From Rhodovastum sp963709085 (lineage in GTDB: Bacteria; Pseudomonadota; Alphaproteobacteria; Acetobacterales; Acetobacteraceae): a DNA stretch of 64,000 nt. The stretch lies in the NCBI GenBank assembly GCA_963709085.1, contig CAVPVB010000007.1, positions 992,001-1,056,000 on the forward strand, given 5' to 3'. Of the stretch, positions 39,000 to 48,036 are shown piece after piece (the stretch's first letter is position 1; each line of letters begins with the position of its first letter). Under the pieces are notes generated by a model. The model had not been told where the DNA came from, did not search any database, and saw only the letters and a list, made by a program, of their open reading frames with translations. The position numbers were made by a program, and so were the translations under genes.

Positions 39000-39670
39000 T
39001 GCACGCCCCGATCGAACTGGAGGGCGTGTGCTACGCCTTTGGCTCCGGCGAGCTGACCCGTCCGGTGCTGCGCGATATCCATCTGTCGGTGGGACAGGGC
39101 GAGATCGTGCTGCTGACCGGCCCCTCCGGCAGCGGCAAGACCACGCTGCTGACCCTGATCGGCGCGCTGCGGGCCATGCAGACCGGACGCTGCACGGTGC
39201 TCGGGCAGGAGCTGATGGGGGCGAGCGAAGCGGCGCGGGTCCGTCTGCGCCGGCGCATCGGCTTCATCTTCCAGCACAACAACCTGCTGGGCTTCCTGAC
39301 CGCGCGGCAGAACGTGGCGATGACGCTGGAACTCGTCCCCGCCAGCGGCGAGGCCGAGCGGCTGGCGCATGCCGGGGCGATGCTGGAGGCGGTGGGCTTG
39401 GGCGACCGCGCCGATGTGCTGCCTTCCAGGCTCTCCGGCGGGCAGCGCCAGCGGGTGGCGGTGGCGCGGGCGCTGGTCGGCGGCCCCGGACTGGTGCTGG
39501 CCGACGAGCCGACGGCGGCGCTGGACCGGCAGACCGGGCACGAGGTGATGGAATTGCTGCGCGACCTGGCCAAGCAGCGCGGCGTGCCGATCCTGATGGT
39601 GACGCACGATCCACGCATCGTGGACCTCGCCGACCGGGTGGTGGCGATCGAGGACGGGCGGGTGGTGTAA
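38999..39670 (+). CDS. DevA-like ABC transporter ATP-binding protein
   Basis: 223 residues. Walker A TGPSGSGKTTLLTLIGALR, signature LSGGQRQRVAVARAL, Walker B LVLADEPTAALD. MacB/LolD-type ATPase for the preceding permease and adaptor. The start overlaps the permease stop (TGATG). Confidence 0.92.
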   Translation: MHAPIELEGVCYAFGSGELTRPVLRDIHLSVGQGEIVLLTGPSGSGKTTLLTLIGALRAMQTGRCTVLGQELMGASEAARVRLRRRIGFIFQHNNLLGFLTARQNVAMTLELVPASGEAERLAHAGAMLEAVGLGDRADVLPSRLSGGQRQRVAVARALVGGPGLVLADEPTAALDRQTGHEVMELLRDLAKQRGVPILMVTHDPRIVDLADRVVAIEDGRVV

Positions 39671-39703
39671 AAAACCGGACCGCCGCCCTCGATCTCCTCA
39701 GGG

Positions 39704-40786
39704 TTATCCCGCCGCCGGTCGCCGTCGTGCGGGTTCGGCCCGGCGGACAACCGGCGGCGTGGCCGGCACTCGCTCACCGCCGCTGGCCGCCTTTTTCACC
39801 TTCGCCGTGCGGGCCGCCGGTTTCGGTTTGGCTGCCGCCGCCCGGGTCGGAGCGGCCGGCTTGGATGGCGCCGTCTTTATGGCCGGCGCGGCGGCTTTCC
39901 GCGTGGGTACCCTGGCCGGCGCGGCGGCTTGCTTCGGTTTCACCGCGACCGGCCGGGGCAGGGGCTTGGGCGATGCGGTCGCCTTGGCAGCTTCCGGCGC
40001 CTTAGGTTTCCGCGGCCCGGCCTTGCCGGCCGGCGACAGCGGAGCCGCCGGTGCCTCGGCCTCCGCCATGTCCAGTCCGAACAGGGCCGAAACATCGTCG
40101 GTCTGCAGCACCCGGCCGGTGGCGGGACCCTGCTTCATCATCGGCAGCGTCGTATCGATCCGCGTTACCAACTCGGCCTCGTCCACCCCGCGCAGCCGGA
40201 ACAGCAATTCCGGCTTGTGGTCGAGCCGGGCGCCCACCCCATACAGCACCGCCGCCACGTGCTTGCACATCGACGCATGGTCCGGACAGCTGCACGAAAA
40301 GCGGATGTCGGACGGCCGGGGAAACAGCCCGTTCTCCTGCCGGCACAGCCGTTCCATGACGCCCCTGGAGAACCGCCCCTGCAGCAATTCGACCAGGGAG
40401 TCGATGCCGCCCGCGCAATCCTTGCAGATCGCCCGCCATTTCGCCGGGGCTTCTTGCTTGATGCTGATGGAAACCCGGTAGATTTCCGAGCCGCTGACCA
40501 GCGCCGTCACCTCTCCCGGCGCGATCTGCAGATCAAGCACCGAGCCGTTGCGCACATAGGTGCGCCCGCGCGGCAGCCGGTTTTCGTAATCCTGGTAGGA
40601 TTCCATGTTGTCGCACCACGCCTTTCCCCAGAACGTGGTGGCGATCGCCCGTCCCGAAATCGTTACCGGCGCCAGCACCTGGCCCTTCTTGCGCAGCTTC
40701 TCCACCGCGCGCGCGGCGTTGACGCGGCGCTGCGCCACCGGGACGTAGGGTGCCCATCCTCCATAATAGCGTGACACCGTCCTCAC
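39704..40786 (-). CDS. SWIM zinc-finger protein
   Basis: 360 residues, GTG start. The SWIM motif CxCx(n)CxH is seen as FSCSCPDHASMCKHVAAVLYG near residue 165. Residues 1-130 resemble the bacterial SWIM family (YYGGWAPYVPVAQRR). The last ~130 residues are Lys/Ala/Pro-rich and likely disordered and nucleic-acid binding. It overlaps the SNF2 helicase stop (GTGA), so the two are co-translated; such pairs are known in bacteria and the SWIM partner is thought to act with the helicase. Confidence 0.85.
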   Translation of the reverse strand: MRTVSRYYGGWAPYVPVAQRRVNAARAVEKLRKKGQVLAPVTISGRAIATTFWGKAWCDNMESYQDYENRLPRGRTYVRNGSVLDLQIAPGEVTALVSGSEIYRVSISIKQEAPAKWRAICKDCAGGIDSLVELLQGRFSRGVMERLCRQENGLFPRPSDIRFSCSCPDHASMCKHVAAVLYGVGARLDHKPELLFRLRGVDEAELVTRIDTTLPMMKQGPATGRVLQTDDVSALFGLDMAEAEAPAAPLSPAGKAGPRKPKAPEAAKATASPKPLPRPVAVKPKQAAAPARVPTRKAAAPAIKTAPSKPAAPTRAAAAKPKPAARTAKVKKAASGGERVPATPPVVRRAEPARRRPAAG

Positions 40787-43471
40787 TCCTTCACCGCCAT
40801 GTTGAGATCGAGCGCGACGAGCCGCAGCAGCGCCGCATCCGTCATCTCCGTCAGGTTGATTTCACCGCCGCCGGCCAGCAGGCTATCAGACAGGGCCTGC
40901 TTCGATTCGATCAAGCCGTCGATTTTTTCCTCGACGGTGCCGCGGCAGACGAATTTGTGCACCAGCACATTCTTTTTCTGGCCGATGCGGAAGGCGCGGT
41001 CGGTCGCCTGGTTCTCCACCGCCGGGTTCCACCAGCGATCGAAATGCACGACATGCGAGGCCGCGGTCAGCGTCAGCCCGGTGCCGCCCGCCTTCAGCGA
41101 CAGCACGAAGAACGGCACCGTCTCGTCTTCCTGGAAGCTCCGCACCAGGTCACGCCGCTGCTTCACCGCGGTCGCGCCGTGCAGCACCAGGCCGGAGCGG
41201 CCGAAAATCTCCCCCAGAAACGCCGCCAGCGGGGCGGTGACCTCGCGGAACTGGGTGAATACCAGCATCTTCTCCTGCCGCGCCGCCACCACCTCGGCGA
41301 TTTCGCGCAAGCGCGCCAGCTTGCCGCTATCCGCCTCGGCCCAGCCGCCGTCGTTCAGCCATTGCGAGGGATGGTTGCAGATCTGCTTGAGCCGCATCAG
41401 AAAGGCCAGCACCATCCCCTTGCGCTGGATGCCATCGGCTTCCTCCAGGCTGCGCGCAAAATCCTCGACCGCCTGCGCATACAGCGCCGCCTGCTTGCGG
41501 CTGAGATGGCAATGGGCGCGGATTTCGGTCTTGTCGGGCAGATCGGCGATAATCGCGCGGTCGGTTTTCATCCGCCGCAGGATGTAGGGGCGCACCAGAC
41601 TCGCGCAGCGGCCCGTACGGGTTCTCGGTCCGTTCGGCCAGCGCCTTCGTGTATTTGGTGAACTGCTTCGCCCCGCCCAGCAGTCCCGGATTGACGATAT
41701 CGAAGATCGACCAGAGATCGCCAAGACTGTTCTCGACCGGCGTGCCGGTGAGCGCGATGCGGGCCTGTGCCTTCAGCGCCCGGGCTGCCTTGGTCTGCTT
41801 GGCGCCCGGGTTTTTGAGCGCCTGCGCCTCGTCGAAGATCACCAGCCGCCAGGCGGTTTCGCCCAGCGCCGGCAGGCGCAGCAGCGTGCCGTAGCTGGTG
41901 ATCGCCAGATCGAGCCCGGCCGGCGTGAATGCCCTGATCTCGTCGGCATTCATCGCCGAGGGATGGACGATTTTGGTGGCGAGGCCGGGGGCGAACCGCT
42001 CGATCTCCGCCGCCCAGTTGGCCAGCAGCGAGGCCGGCGCCACCAGCAGGCAGGGCGGCAGTGTCGCGCCGCCGCTGCGCTGGCGTTGCACCAGCAGCAG
42101 CGCCAGCACCTGGATGGTCTTGCCCAGCCCCATGTCGTCGGCCAGGCACGCGCCCAGCCCCAGCCCGGACAGCAGATGCAGCCATTGCACGCCGGCCTTC
42201 TGATATGGCCGCAACGTGCCGTGCAGCGCCGGGCCGGGATCGACGCCGGTGCCATCCGGGGTGCGCAGCGCCTTCAGCGTTTCCGCCAGCCACGGCCCGG
42301 CGGTGACGCGCGACCAGTCGGCCGCCGCGGCGTCGGCGGCATCCTCGGTGACCGCGGCCCCCGCCAGCATCCGCATCGCCTCGGCGAAGCTTATCCCCTC
42401 CGCCCGGGCGCGCTCCTCCGCCGCGCGGAACTGCCGCAGCGTGCGTTCCAGCCGGTCGCGGTCCACTTCGACCCATTGGCCGCGCAGCAGCACCAGCCCC
42501 TCGGTGCCGGCGAGCAGCGTGTCGATCTCGGCGTCACTCAGGGGCTCGCCGTCCAGCGTCATGTCCACGGCGAAATTCAGCAGCCCGTCCAGCCCGAGCT
42601 TGGAGGGCGCGCGGGTGCCGACCGTCGCCGTGACCACCGGGCGCGCCGGGCGGCCGGCGCGCCAGGATGCGGGCATGCGCACGACCACGCCCGCCTGTTC
42701 CAGCTCGGCCGCACTCGCCAGGAACTGCGACGCCTCCTGCGCGCTCCAGCGCAGCGGGTGAAAGATTTCGCCGCCATCGATGATCGGCCGCAGCCAGGCG
42801 CAGGTCTCGGCCGCCCGCTGCACCGGCACCAGCAGCGACAGCAGCTTGTTGCGGTTCGCCGCGCCGGCATATTCGCGCAGCGCCTGGCCCAGCGGCAGGT
42901 GCTGCGCGCGCGCCTGCGCCGAGAGTTGCGTCGTGTAGGTGGCCATGAAGGCGAACGGCGCGTCCGGATCGCGCCGGTTCTCGGCCAGATTGAAATGCAC
43001 CCGGCCGACCAGGTTCCAGGCCGGGTTCAGCTTCTTCAGGAAACCCTGCAGATCGCTCCCGGCCGCGGCGAGGGCGGCCCCGGTCGCCGCCGCCAGCCCG
43101 GTCCACAGGCCGCGCAACACATCCGGCGTCAGGTATTCGGCGCCGGTCATCATCGGCGCCGTCAGCACCAGCGAGGCGAGGTCCGCCTCCGTCGGCGCCG
43201 GAATGTCGGGCAGGACACCGGTTTGCGTGCCGGGTTCGTGCAGGCACAGCCCCGCCACGTAGCGGGCGGCGAAGCCGCGCCACCAGACGAACACCGGCGG
43301 CAGTGCCTGGCCGACCTCGCCGGCGCCCAGCTGAAGGAGCCCGGGGCCGCCGCCGCGGGCAAACGCTGCGGCCAGACGCGCCGCCACGGCTTCGTCCAGG
43401 CCGGGCGCGTCATCAGTGGTTTCGCAGACCAGGTGGCCGTGCGGTGTCAGTCGCAGAGCGAGACGGATCAT
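40783..43471 (-). pseudogene. SNF2-family DNA helicase, interrupted by an apparent +1 frameshift
   Basis: The N-terminal frame (41327-43471) holds the SNF2_N helicase core: LADDMGLGKTIQVLALLL (motif I), IFDEAQALKNPGAKQTKAARAL (motif II) and ALTGTPVENSLGDLWSIFDIVNPG. The C-terminal frame (40783-41724) resumes with LVRPYILRRMKTDRAIIADLPDKTE and carries RecA-like motifs V/VI (LSLKAGGTGLTLTAASHVVHFDRWWNPAVENQATDRAFRIGQ). The frames join at about 41599; removing one base there gives GPLRE-LVRPYILRR, as in the family. All helicase motifs survive on both sides, so this may be an assembly error rather than a dead gene. Confidence 0.85.
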
Positions 43472-43504
43472 CCGCCCGTATTAGGCGATCCGTACGAACA
43501 ACAA

Positions 43505-43560
43505 AAAGGGGTCCAGGGGGCAAAGCCCCCTGGCGGGGTCCGGGGCCGCGCCGCGGCTGC
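43505..43560. repeat. palindromic intergenic repeat, short copy R6
   Basis: Perfect 9-bp stem CCAGGGGGC-aaa-GCCCCCTGG (43513-43533), then GGCGGGGTCCGGGGCCGCGCCGCGG, the family's characteristic linker. It lies between the SNF2 gene start and the end of the ferredoxin-fusion gene (both reverse strand). Confidence 0.75.
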
Positions 43561-43563
43561 GGA

Positions 43564-44460
43564 TCACCCCTCAGCGGTCTTCCGCTGCCACTCCTCCCGC
43601 GTAATCCACGCCTCCAGCACCTTCACATGCTCGGCTTCCTCGCCGACGAATTCCTTCGCCAGCGCGACGATCTCGGGATTGGTCGAGGTGCCGGAGACGG
43701 AATAGTAGAACTCATAACCCCGCTTCTCGCCCTGCAGGGCCGCCCGCAGCGCGTCCAGCCGCGACAATGCCGGATCGCCGGCCCAGAGCGCGGTCCGCTC
43801 GGGGGTCACGTGGTCGGGCCAGACATAATCGGGCGGCACATGCTTCGACACGTCGATCGACGCCGCCCGCCTCAGCGCCTCGGCGAGATGCAGGCGCGAG
43901 AAACCGGCGAGCTGGGCGAACAGCCTGGCCACTTCCGTGTTGCCGACCTGCTCCATCGCGCTGGCCAGTTCATCGAAATGGATCGCCGCGTCCTCCTCGA
44001 CCTTGACGGCGTAGCCGAGGAACTCATCGACCGAGGTGATTTCCAGCCCGCCCTTGAAGATCCTGGCGGCTTTGGACAGGTACGGCGGCTTGGCCGGCAG
44101 CACCTGGTCACCCTCGAAGGAAACCAGGATGTCCTCGTTGCGGATGAAACACTGGCACGCCAGCCGGTAGCGCGGCGGCATGTCGTTGACTTCGGCGTCC
44201 TCGATTTCCTGTTTGGTGATCTTGCCGAGCTGGCGGAGGACTTCCTTCTCCTTCTCGGTCAGGGAGATGCCGCATTTCTGTGCCGGGGACAGGTGTTTGA
44301 CTTCCACCAGACACGACCCGCACTCGCCGTCCTGACAGTCGAACGGGATCGGAATCTTGTGGGCCTTGGCAACGGCGAGGATGGTGCCGCGATCGCCGGC
44401 AACCGCGTAAACGGTCACGTCCTTCGCCATCACGGGGGATGAAAACGTTACATTGCTCAC
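43564..44460 (-). CDS. [2Fe-2S] ferredoxin fused to a ferritin-like (rubrerythrin-type) domain
   Basis: 298 residues. N-terminal plant-type ferredoxin: PFDCQDGECGSC (C-x4-C-x2-C) and later RLACQCF for the fourth ligand. After ~residue 135 comes an alpha-helical region with Glu/His spacing of a di-iron four-helix bundle: VKVEEDAAIHFDELASAM, FSRLHLAEA, GEKRGYEFYYSVSG and FVGEEAEHVKVLE. A plausible role is peroxide reduction or iron handling with its own electron donor. GTG 44460 has AGGAG 7 bases upstream; ATG 44430 is the alternative. I do not know a named family for the fusion. Confidence 0.75.
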   Translation of the reverse strand: MSNVTFSSPVMAKDVTVYAVAGDRGTILAVAKAHKIPIPFDCQDGECGSCLVEVKHLSPAQKCGISLTEKEKEVLRQLGKITKQEIEDAEVNDMPPRYRLACQCFIRNEDILVSFEGDQVLPAKPPYLSKAARIFKGGLEITSVDEFLGYAVKVEEDAAIHFDELASAMEQVGNTEVARLFAQLAGFSRLHLAEALRRAASIDVSKHVPPDYVWPDHVTPERTALWAGDPALSRLDALRAALQGEKRGYEFYYSVSGTSTNPEIVALAKEFVGEEAEHVKVLEAWITREEWQRKTAEG

Positions 44461-44644
44461 TGGCGTGCTCCTGTCGTTGCGCCTGACCGATGCACGGTCG
44501 CGCCGGACCGCCCATGGGGGCGCTCCGGGCCGTGCGGCTTTTTGTTCGCAACGGTGCAAAGCAAGCCGCGGGCCAAGTCCGGAAGGACAGGCAATCAAAG
44601 GCGAGGCTGTGTCGCGGCGATGCCCACCGACAGATTTATCGTTG

Positions 44645-44675
44645 TGTCGGGAACATCCCGGTCGGATTCCCGACA
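44645..44675. repeat. 9-bp inverted repeat in the gap upstream of the ferredoxin fusion
   Basis: TGTCGGGAA (44645-44653) and TTCCCGACA (44667-44675) around a 13-base loop. Could be a terminator for the transglutaminase transcript or an operator. The rest of 44461-44702 holds nothing I recognise, and I see no convincing promoter. Confidence 0.5.
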
Positions 44676-44702
44676 GCGCCAGCCGCCACCGGCCCCCGCG
44701 CC

Positions 44703-44836
44703 AGCGGCACGCTCAGGCCGCCGCGGAGCGGCATGCTCAGGCCGCCGCGGAGCGGCATGCTCAGGCCGCCGCGGAGCGGCATGCTCAGGCCGCCGCGGAG
44801 CGGCATGCTCAGGCGGCCGCAGAGCGGCATGCTCAG
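44703..44836. repeat. 24-bp tandem repeat, about 5.6 copies
   Basis: Unit AGCGGCATGCTCAGGCCGCCGCGG (written in parts: AGCGGCATGCTC + AGGCCGCCGCGG) repeated from 44703, 44727, 44751, 44775 and 44799, with a partial copy at 44823. The first copy has one change (CACGCTC) and the fifth has two. GCCGC..GCGGC inside each unit can form a small hairpin. The last copy contains the transglutaminase stop codon. Confidence 0.9.
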
Positions 44837-45750
44837 CAGGACGCCGCCTCCGCCGCCGCCTGTCCTACCGCCGCCTGCACGTCGACGGTCAAGCCGATGA
44901 AATCGCCGGCACGGCCGATAAAGCCGCCGGCCACCGGCACCGCCTGCTCCGGCGTGCGCGCCATGCACACCCGGATCAGGTTGCGCCCCGCCACCAGCCC
45001 GTTGGTCGGATCGAACTCTACCCAGCCGGCGCCGGGCAGATAGATGGCGCACCAGGCATGCGTCGCGCCGCCGCCGACCACCGGCACGGCGCTGTCCACC
45101 AGCGCTTCGTCATACAGATATCCGCTGACGAACCGCGCCGCGAGGCCGAGCGAGCGGCACGCCTCCATCATCAGCAGCGCGAAGTCGCGGCACGCGCCCT
45201 GTCCCATCTCCAACGTGGCAACCGGCGGGTTGGTCCCCTCGGCCTCCCGCGCCGCATATCGGAAGTCGGCCTTGATGGACCGCGTCATCGACGCCAGCAG
45301 ATCGAGCGTCGATGTTGACACCCCGCGCCGCAGGAAGCGCCGCGCCCACGTATCCACCCGCCGTTCCGGATCGGGGTGGTGGCGCTCCAGCAGGCGCGCG
45401 AGATCGGGAAACTCCTCGGCGGCGTAGCTGAACGGATAGGTTGCGGCCACCGGATCGAGCGATTCGTGCGGCAGTTCCGCGGCCGCCGGGAAATGCTCCA
45501 GGTCGAGGATCGACACCAGGCGCAGCGTGTCCGTCGTCTGTATCGGGTCCCAGTCCAGCGTGCACACCGAATTGCCGAACACATCATGTGCCCAGCGCGT
45601 CGTCGCCGGGCGGGGAGTCACCCCTATGGTGGCGCTCAGCACCCGCAGATCGTGCGAATCACGCGGCCGCAGCATCAGCCGGTGCGTGGTCGGCTGCACC
45701 GGCCGCGCATACCGGTACTCGGTGGTGTGGGTAATGCAGACCCGTGGCAT
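44833..45750 (-). CDS. transglutaminase-like cysteine peptidase family protein
   Basis: 305 residues. The N-terminal beta-sandwich (MPRVCITHTTEYRYARPVQPTTHRLMLRPR) is typical of this family. The catalytic triad is visible: Cys in GQGACRDFALLMME, His in GGGATHAWCAIYLP and Asp in WVEFDPTNGLVAG. Probably a cytoplasmic peptidase or amidase; substrate unknown. The stop lies inside the 24-bp tandem repeat array. Confidence 0.85.
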   Translation of the reverse strand: MPRVCITHTTEYRYARPVQPTTHRLMLRPRDSHDLRVLSATIGVTPRPATTRWAHDVFGNSVCTLDWDPIQTTDTLRLVSILDLEHFPAAAELPHESLDPVAATYPFSYAAEEFPDLARLLERHHPDPERRVDTWARRFLRRGVSTSTLDLLASMTRSIKADFRYAAREAEGTNPPVATLEMGQGACRDFALLMMEACRSLGLAARFVSGYLYDEALVDSAVPVVGGGATHAWCAIYLPGAGWVEFDPTNGLVAGRNLIRVCMARTPEQAVPVAGGFIGRAGDFIGLTVDVQAAVGQAAAEAASC

Positions 45751-45841
45751 ATCGCTAACCTAGCAGTATCAACAGGGGGATGGGAATTCCGGGAGCGGAA
45801 CGCCTTTCCTTATCTTTTTCGCGTGGTCACGCTCCGCCTGG

Positions 45842-46471
45842 TTACGCCACAGCCTCGCCGGGCAGGCAACGCGACAACCGCTCGCTACAGCGGCGCTGCG
45901 CCTTGTGGAAGCGCGCATGGTCGGCCAGCCGCCGATCGAGAAACGCCAGCGTCGCCGCATCATCCAGGCTGTTGTCACGCAGCCAGAACAGCAGCGTGGA
46001 CGTATAGATGGCCGCCAGGATGAACCGCTTGGTGTACCAGGAAAAATCGGCGGAACGGTCGTCCGCGGCGTGCCAGATCGCATCCACCGTGCGCGCCAGC
46101 GACCGCGCCGCCAGCCCGGCATTGCGCGGCAATGCCAGTACCGACACCGCCCGGCGCACCGCAGCACGATACGGGCGCGCCAGTTCCAGCCGCAGCGCCA
46201 CCGCCAGCCGTACCCGCGCCGGCAGGCGCAGCCCGGACAGGTCGCGCGCCGCCATGGCCGCCGTCATCTGGCGGTCTTCCAGGTCGATCCAGGCTTCCAC
46301 CAGGGCCGGCGTGCCGCCCGGGAACAACAATTCGGCGTCCTGCGGGTCGGCACCTGTATCGAGCAGCCCGCGGCGCAGGGCCGCCAGAGTCCAGCCCAGC
46401 CGGCCAACGTGTGGGAGCATGGCCAGCAGCGCCGCGTCACGCTCGGGCGAGCGTTCCGGCGGCGCGGTCAC
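45842..46471 (-). CDS. COQ9 family protein
   Basis: 209 residues. Matches the COQ9 / 'rpsU-divergently transcribed' family: AMLPHVGRLGWTLAALRRGL near the start, TVDAIWHAADDRSADFSWYTKRFILAAIYTSTLLFWL as the conserved block. Lipid-binding accessory factor for ubiquinone synthesis. The GTG start overlaps the deformylase stop (GTGA), so def and COQ9 are coupled and together run divergently from rpsU. Confidence 0.85.
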   Translation of the reverse strand: MTAPPERSPERDAALLAMLPHVGRLGWTLAALRRGLLDTGADPQDAELLFPGGTPALVEAWIDLEDRQMTAAMAARDLSGLRLPARVRLAVALRLELARPYRAAVRRAVSVLALPRNAGLAARSLARTVDAIWHAADDRSADFSWYTKRFILAAIYTSTLLFWLRDNSLDDAATLAFLDRRLADHARFHKAQRRCSERLSRCLPGEAVA

Positions 46472-47016
46472 GACCGGCCTCCCGCGCCCGGCTGCTCGGC
46501 GCGCGCCAGTTCCTCATTGAACCCGAAAAGACGGAAATCGGTCACGCGCATGGGGTACAGTATTCCATTCAGATGGTCGTATTCGTGCTGCACCACGCCG
46601 GCATGAAAGCCGGTGACCTCGCTGCCCACCCCGGCGCCCTCGGTGTCCACCCCGTGATAACGGATGCGCCAGTGGCGCGGCACCGCGGCGCGCATGCCGG
46701 GAATGGACAGGCAGCCCTCCCAGTGCAGCCGCACATCGTCATCCACCGCCACAATCTCAGGGTTGATCACCACAGTGTTATCCATGGTCCGGTCGTCCGC
46801 ATCGCCGCTGGTACGGTGCTCGCCCACCCGGAATACGAACAGCCGAAGCGGCACGTGCACCTGCGGGGCCGCCAGCCCCGCGGCGGACGCGTCCTCCATG
46901 GTTTCGAGCATATCGCGCACCAGACGGCGGATTTCCGGCGCGGTGGGATCGGCGACCGGCTGGGCGCGTTGCAACAGCACGGGATGGCCCATGCGGGCGA
47001 TTTTCAGGATGGCCAT
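46468..47016 (-). CDS. def: peptide deformylase
   Basis: 182 residues. It removes the formyl group from nascent proteins. Three motifs are seen: SAAGLAAPQV (motif 1, with Ala for the usual Gly-Ile), EGCLSIPG (metal Cys) and QHEYDHLNG (HExxH). ATG 47016 has GAGGAG upstream. This may be the second, non-essential deformylase of an alphaproteobacterium. Confidence 0.92.
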   Translation of the reverse strand: MAILKIARMGHPVLLQRAQPVADPTAPEIRRLVRDMLETMEDASAAGLAAPQVHVPLRLFVFRVGEHRTSGDADDRTMDNTVVINPEIVAVDDDVRLHWEGCLSIPGMRAAVPRHWRIRYHGVDTEGAGVGSEVTGFHAGVVQHEYDHLNGILYPMRVTDFRLFGFNEELARAEQPGAGGRS

Positions 47017-47072
47017 GTGACAGGCTCCTCGGGCGGGACCAGGATCAACCGCAGATTGGGTGCAGATGCGCG

Positions 47073-47101
47073 TTGGCGAGGGGCAGCGACCGTGATATAG
47101 C
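47073..47101 (+). promoter_or_regulatory. promoter of rpsU
   Basis: TTGGCG (47073-47078) and TATAGC (47096-47101) are 17 bases apart. The leader to the rpsU start is about 80 nt and contains pairing GGCCATCG/CGATGGTC. Confidence 0.5.
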
Positions 47102-47188
47102 GCCCGCCTTCCGGTCGGGGCCATCGTCCCGGCCGCTTTTTCGTTCCCCGATGGTCGGGGGGCGTGAGCAAGAGGAGTAGGCGGCCAA

Positions 47189-47392
47189 GTGCAGGTTCTC
47201 GTTCGCGACAACAATGTCGACCAGGCGCTCAAGGCGCTCAAGAAGAAGATGCAGCGTGAAGGCATCTTCCGGGAAATGAAGCTGCGCCGCCACTACGAGA
47301 AGCCCTCCGAGCGCCGCGCCCGCGAGGCGGCCGAGGCTGTCCGCCGCGCCCGCAAGATGGAGCGCAAGCGGCTCGAGCGCGAGGGTTTCTGA
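47189..47392 (+). CDS. rpsU: 30S ribosomal protein S21
   Basis: 67 residues, GTG start. VQVLVRDNNVDQALKALKKKMQREGIF and the Arg/Lys-rich C-terminus are typical of S21. AGGAG lies about 11 bases upstream. Divergent from def-COQ9. Confidence 0.95.
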   Translation: MQVLVRDNNVDQALKALKKKMQREGIFREMKLRRHYEKPSERRAREAAEAVRRARKMERKRLEREGF

Positions 47393-47400
47393 AACCCTCG
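47380..47400 (+). terminator. hairpin around the rpsU stop codon
   Basis: CGAGGGTTT/AAACCCTCG, a perfect 9-bp stem with loop CTG. The stop codon TGA spans the loop edge. No T-run follows. The next gene starts 24 bases later. Confidence 0.4.
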
Positions 47401-47423
47401 ACAGCAGCGGCTTCGCGCGTCGC

Positions 47424-48029
47424 ATGGACGACCTGATCGCCGGCTACCGCCGTTTCCGTACCACCGCCTGGCCCGAGCGGCGTCGGTTGTTCGAGCGTCT
47501 GGCCGAACGCGGCCAGCGCCCGCAGGCCATGGTGATCGCCTGCGCCGACAGCCGGGTGGACCCGGCGATGATCTTCGATGCCGGACCGGGCGAGATGTTC
47601 GTCGTGCGCAATGTCGCCAACCTGGTGCCGCCCTACGCGCCCGATGGCGGCTGCCACGGCACCGGTGCCGCCCTGGAATTCGGCGTGCTCGTGCTGCAGG
47701 TGCGCCATCTGATCGTGCTCGGCCACGGGCAGTGCGGCGGCATCCGCGCCCTGCTGGAAGGCGGGCCGGTGGCGGTCGGCGATTTTCTCGGCCCCTGGAT
47801 TGCCGTCGCCGCGCCCGCCCGCGCGCGCGCGATGGCCTGTGCGACCGCCAACCCGCAACTGGCGGGCGAGCATGCCGGCATCGAATTGTCGCTGGCGAAC
47901 CTCCTCACCTTCCCCTGGATTGCCGAACGGGTGACCGACGGGCGGCTGCGCCTGCACGGCGCGCATTTCGACGTGGCCAGTGGCGCCCTGGCGCTGCGCC
48001 AGCCTGACGGCAGCTTCGTGCCCGTCTGA
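47424..48029 (+). CDS. beta-carbonic anhydrase
   Basis: 201 residues. Zinc enzyme for CO2/bicarbonate exchange. Zinc ligands are in VIACADSRVDP (Cys, with catalytic Asp-Arg) and VLGHGQCGGIRALL (His and Cys). FVVRNVANLVPPYAPDGG is the conserved loop. ATG 47424 follows rpsU closely, so it may be co-transcribed. Confidence 0.92.
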   Translation: MDDLIAGYRRFRTTAWPERRRLFERLAERGQRPQAMVIACADSRVDPAMIFDAGPGEMFVVRNVANLVPPYAPDGGCHGTGAALEFGVLVLQVRHLIVLGHGQCGGIRALLEGGPVAVGDFLGPWIAVAAPARARAMACATANPQLAGEHAGIELSLANLLTFPWIAERVTDGRLRLHGAHFDVASGALALRQPDGSFVPV

Positions 48030-48036
48030 GCGGCGG

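Noticed and set aside
44703..44836. CRISPR array
   Set aside because: The 24-bp units are directly adjacent with no spacers and no cas genes nearby.
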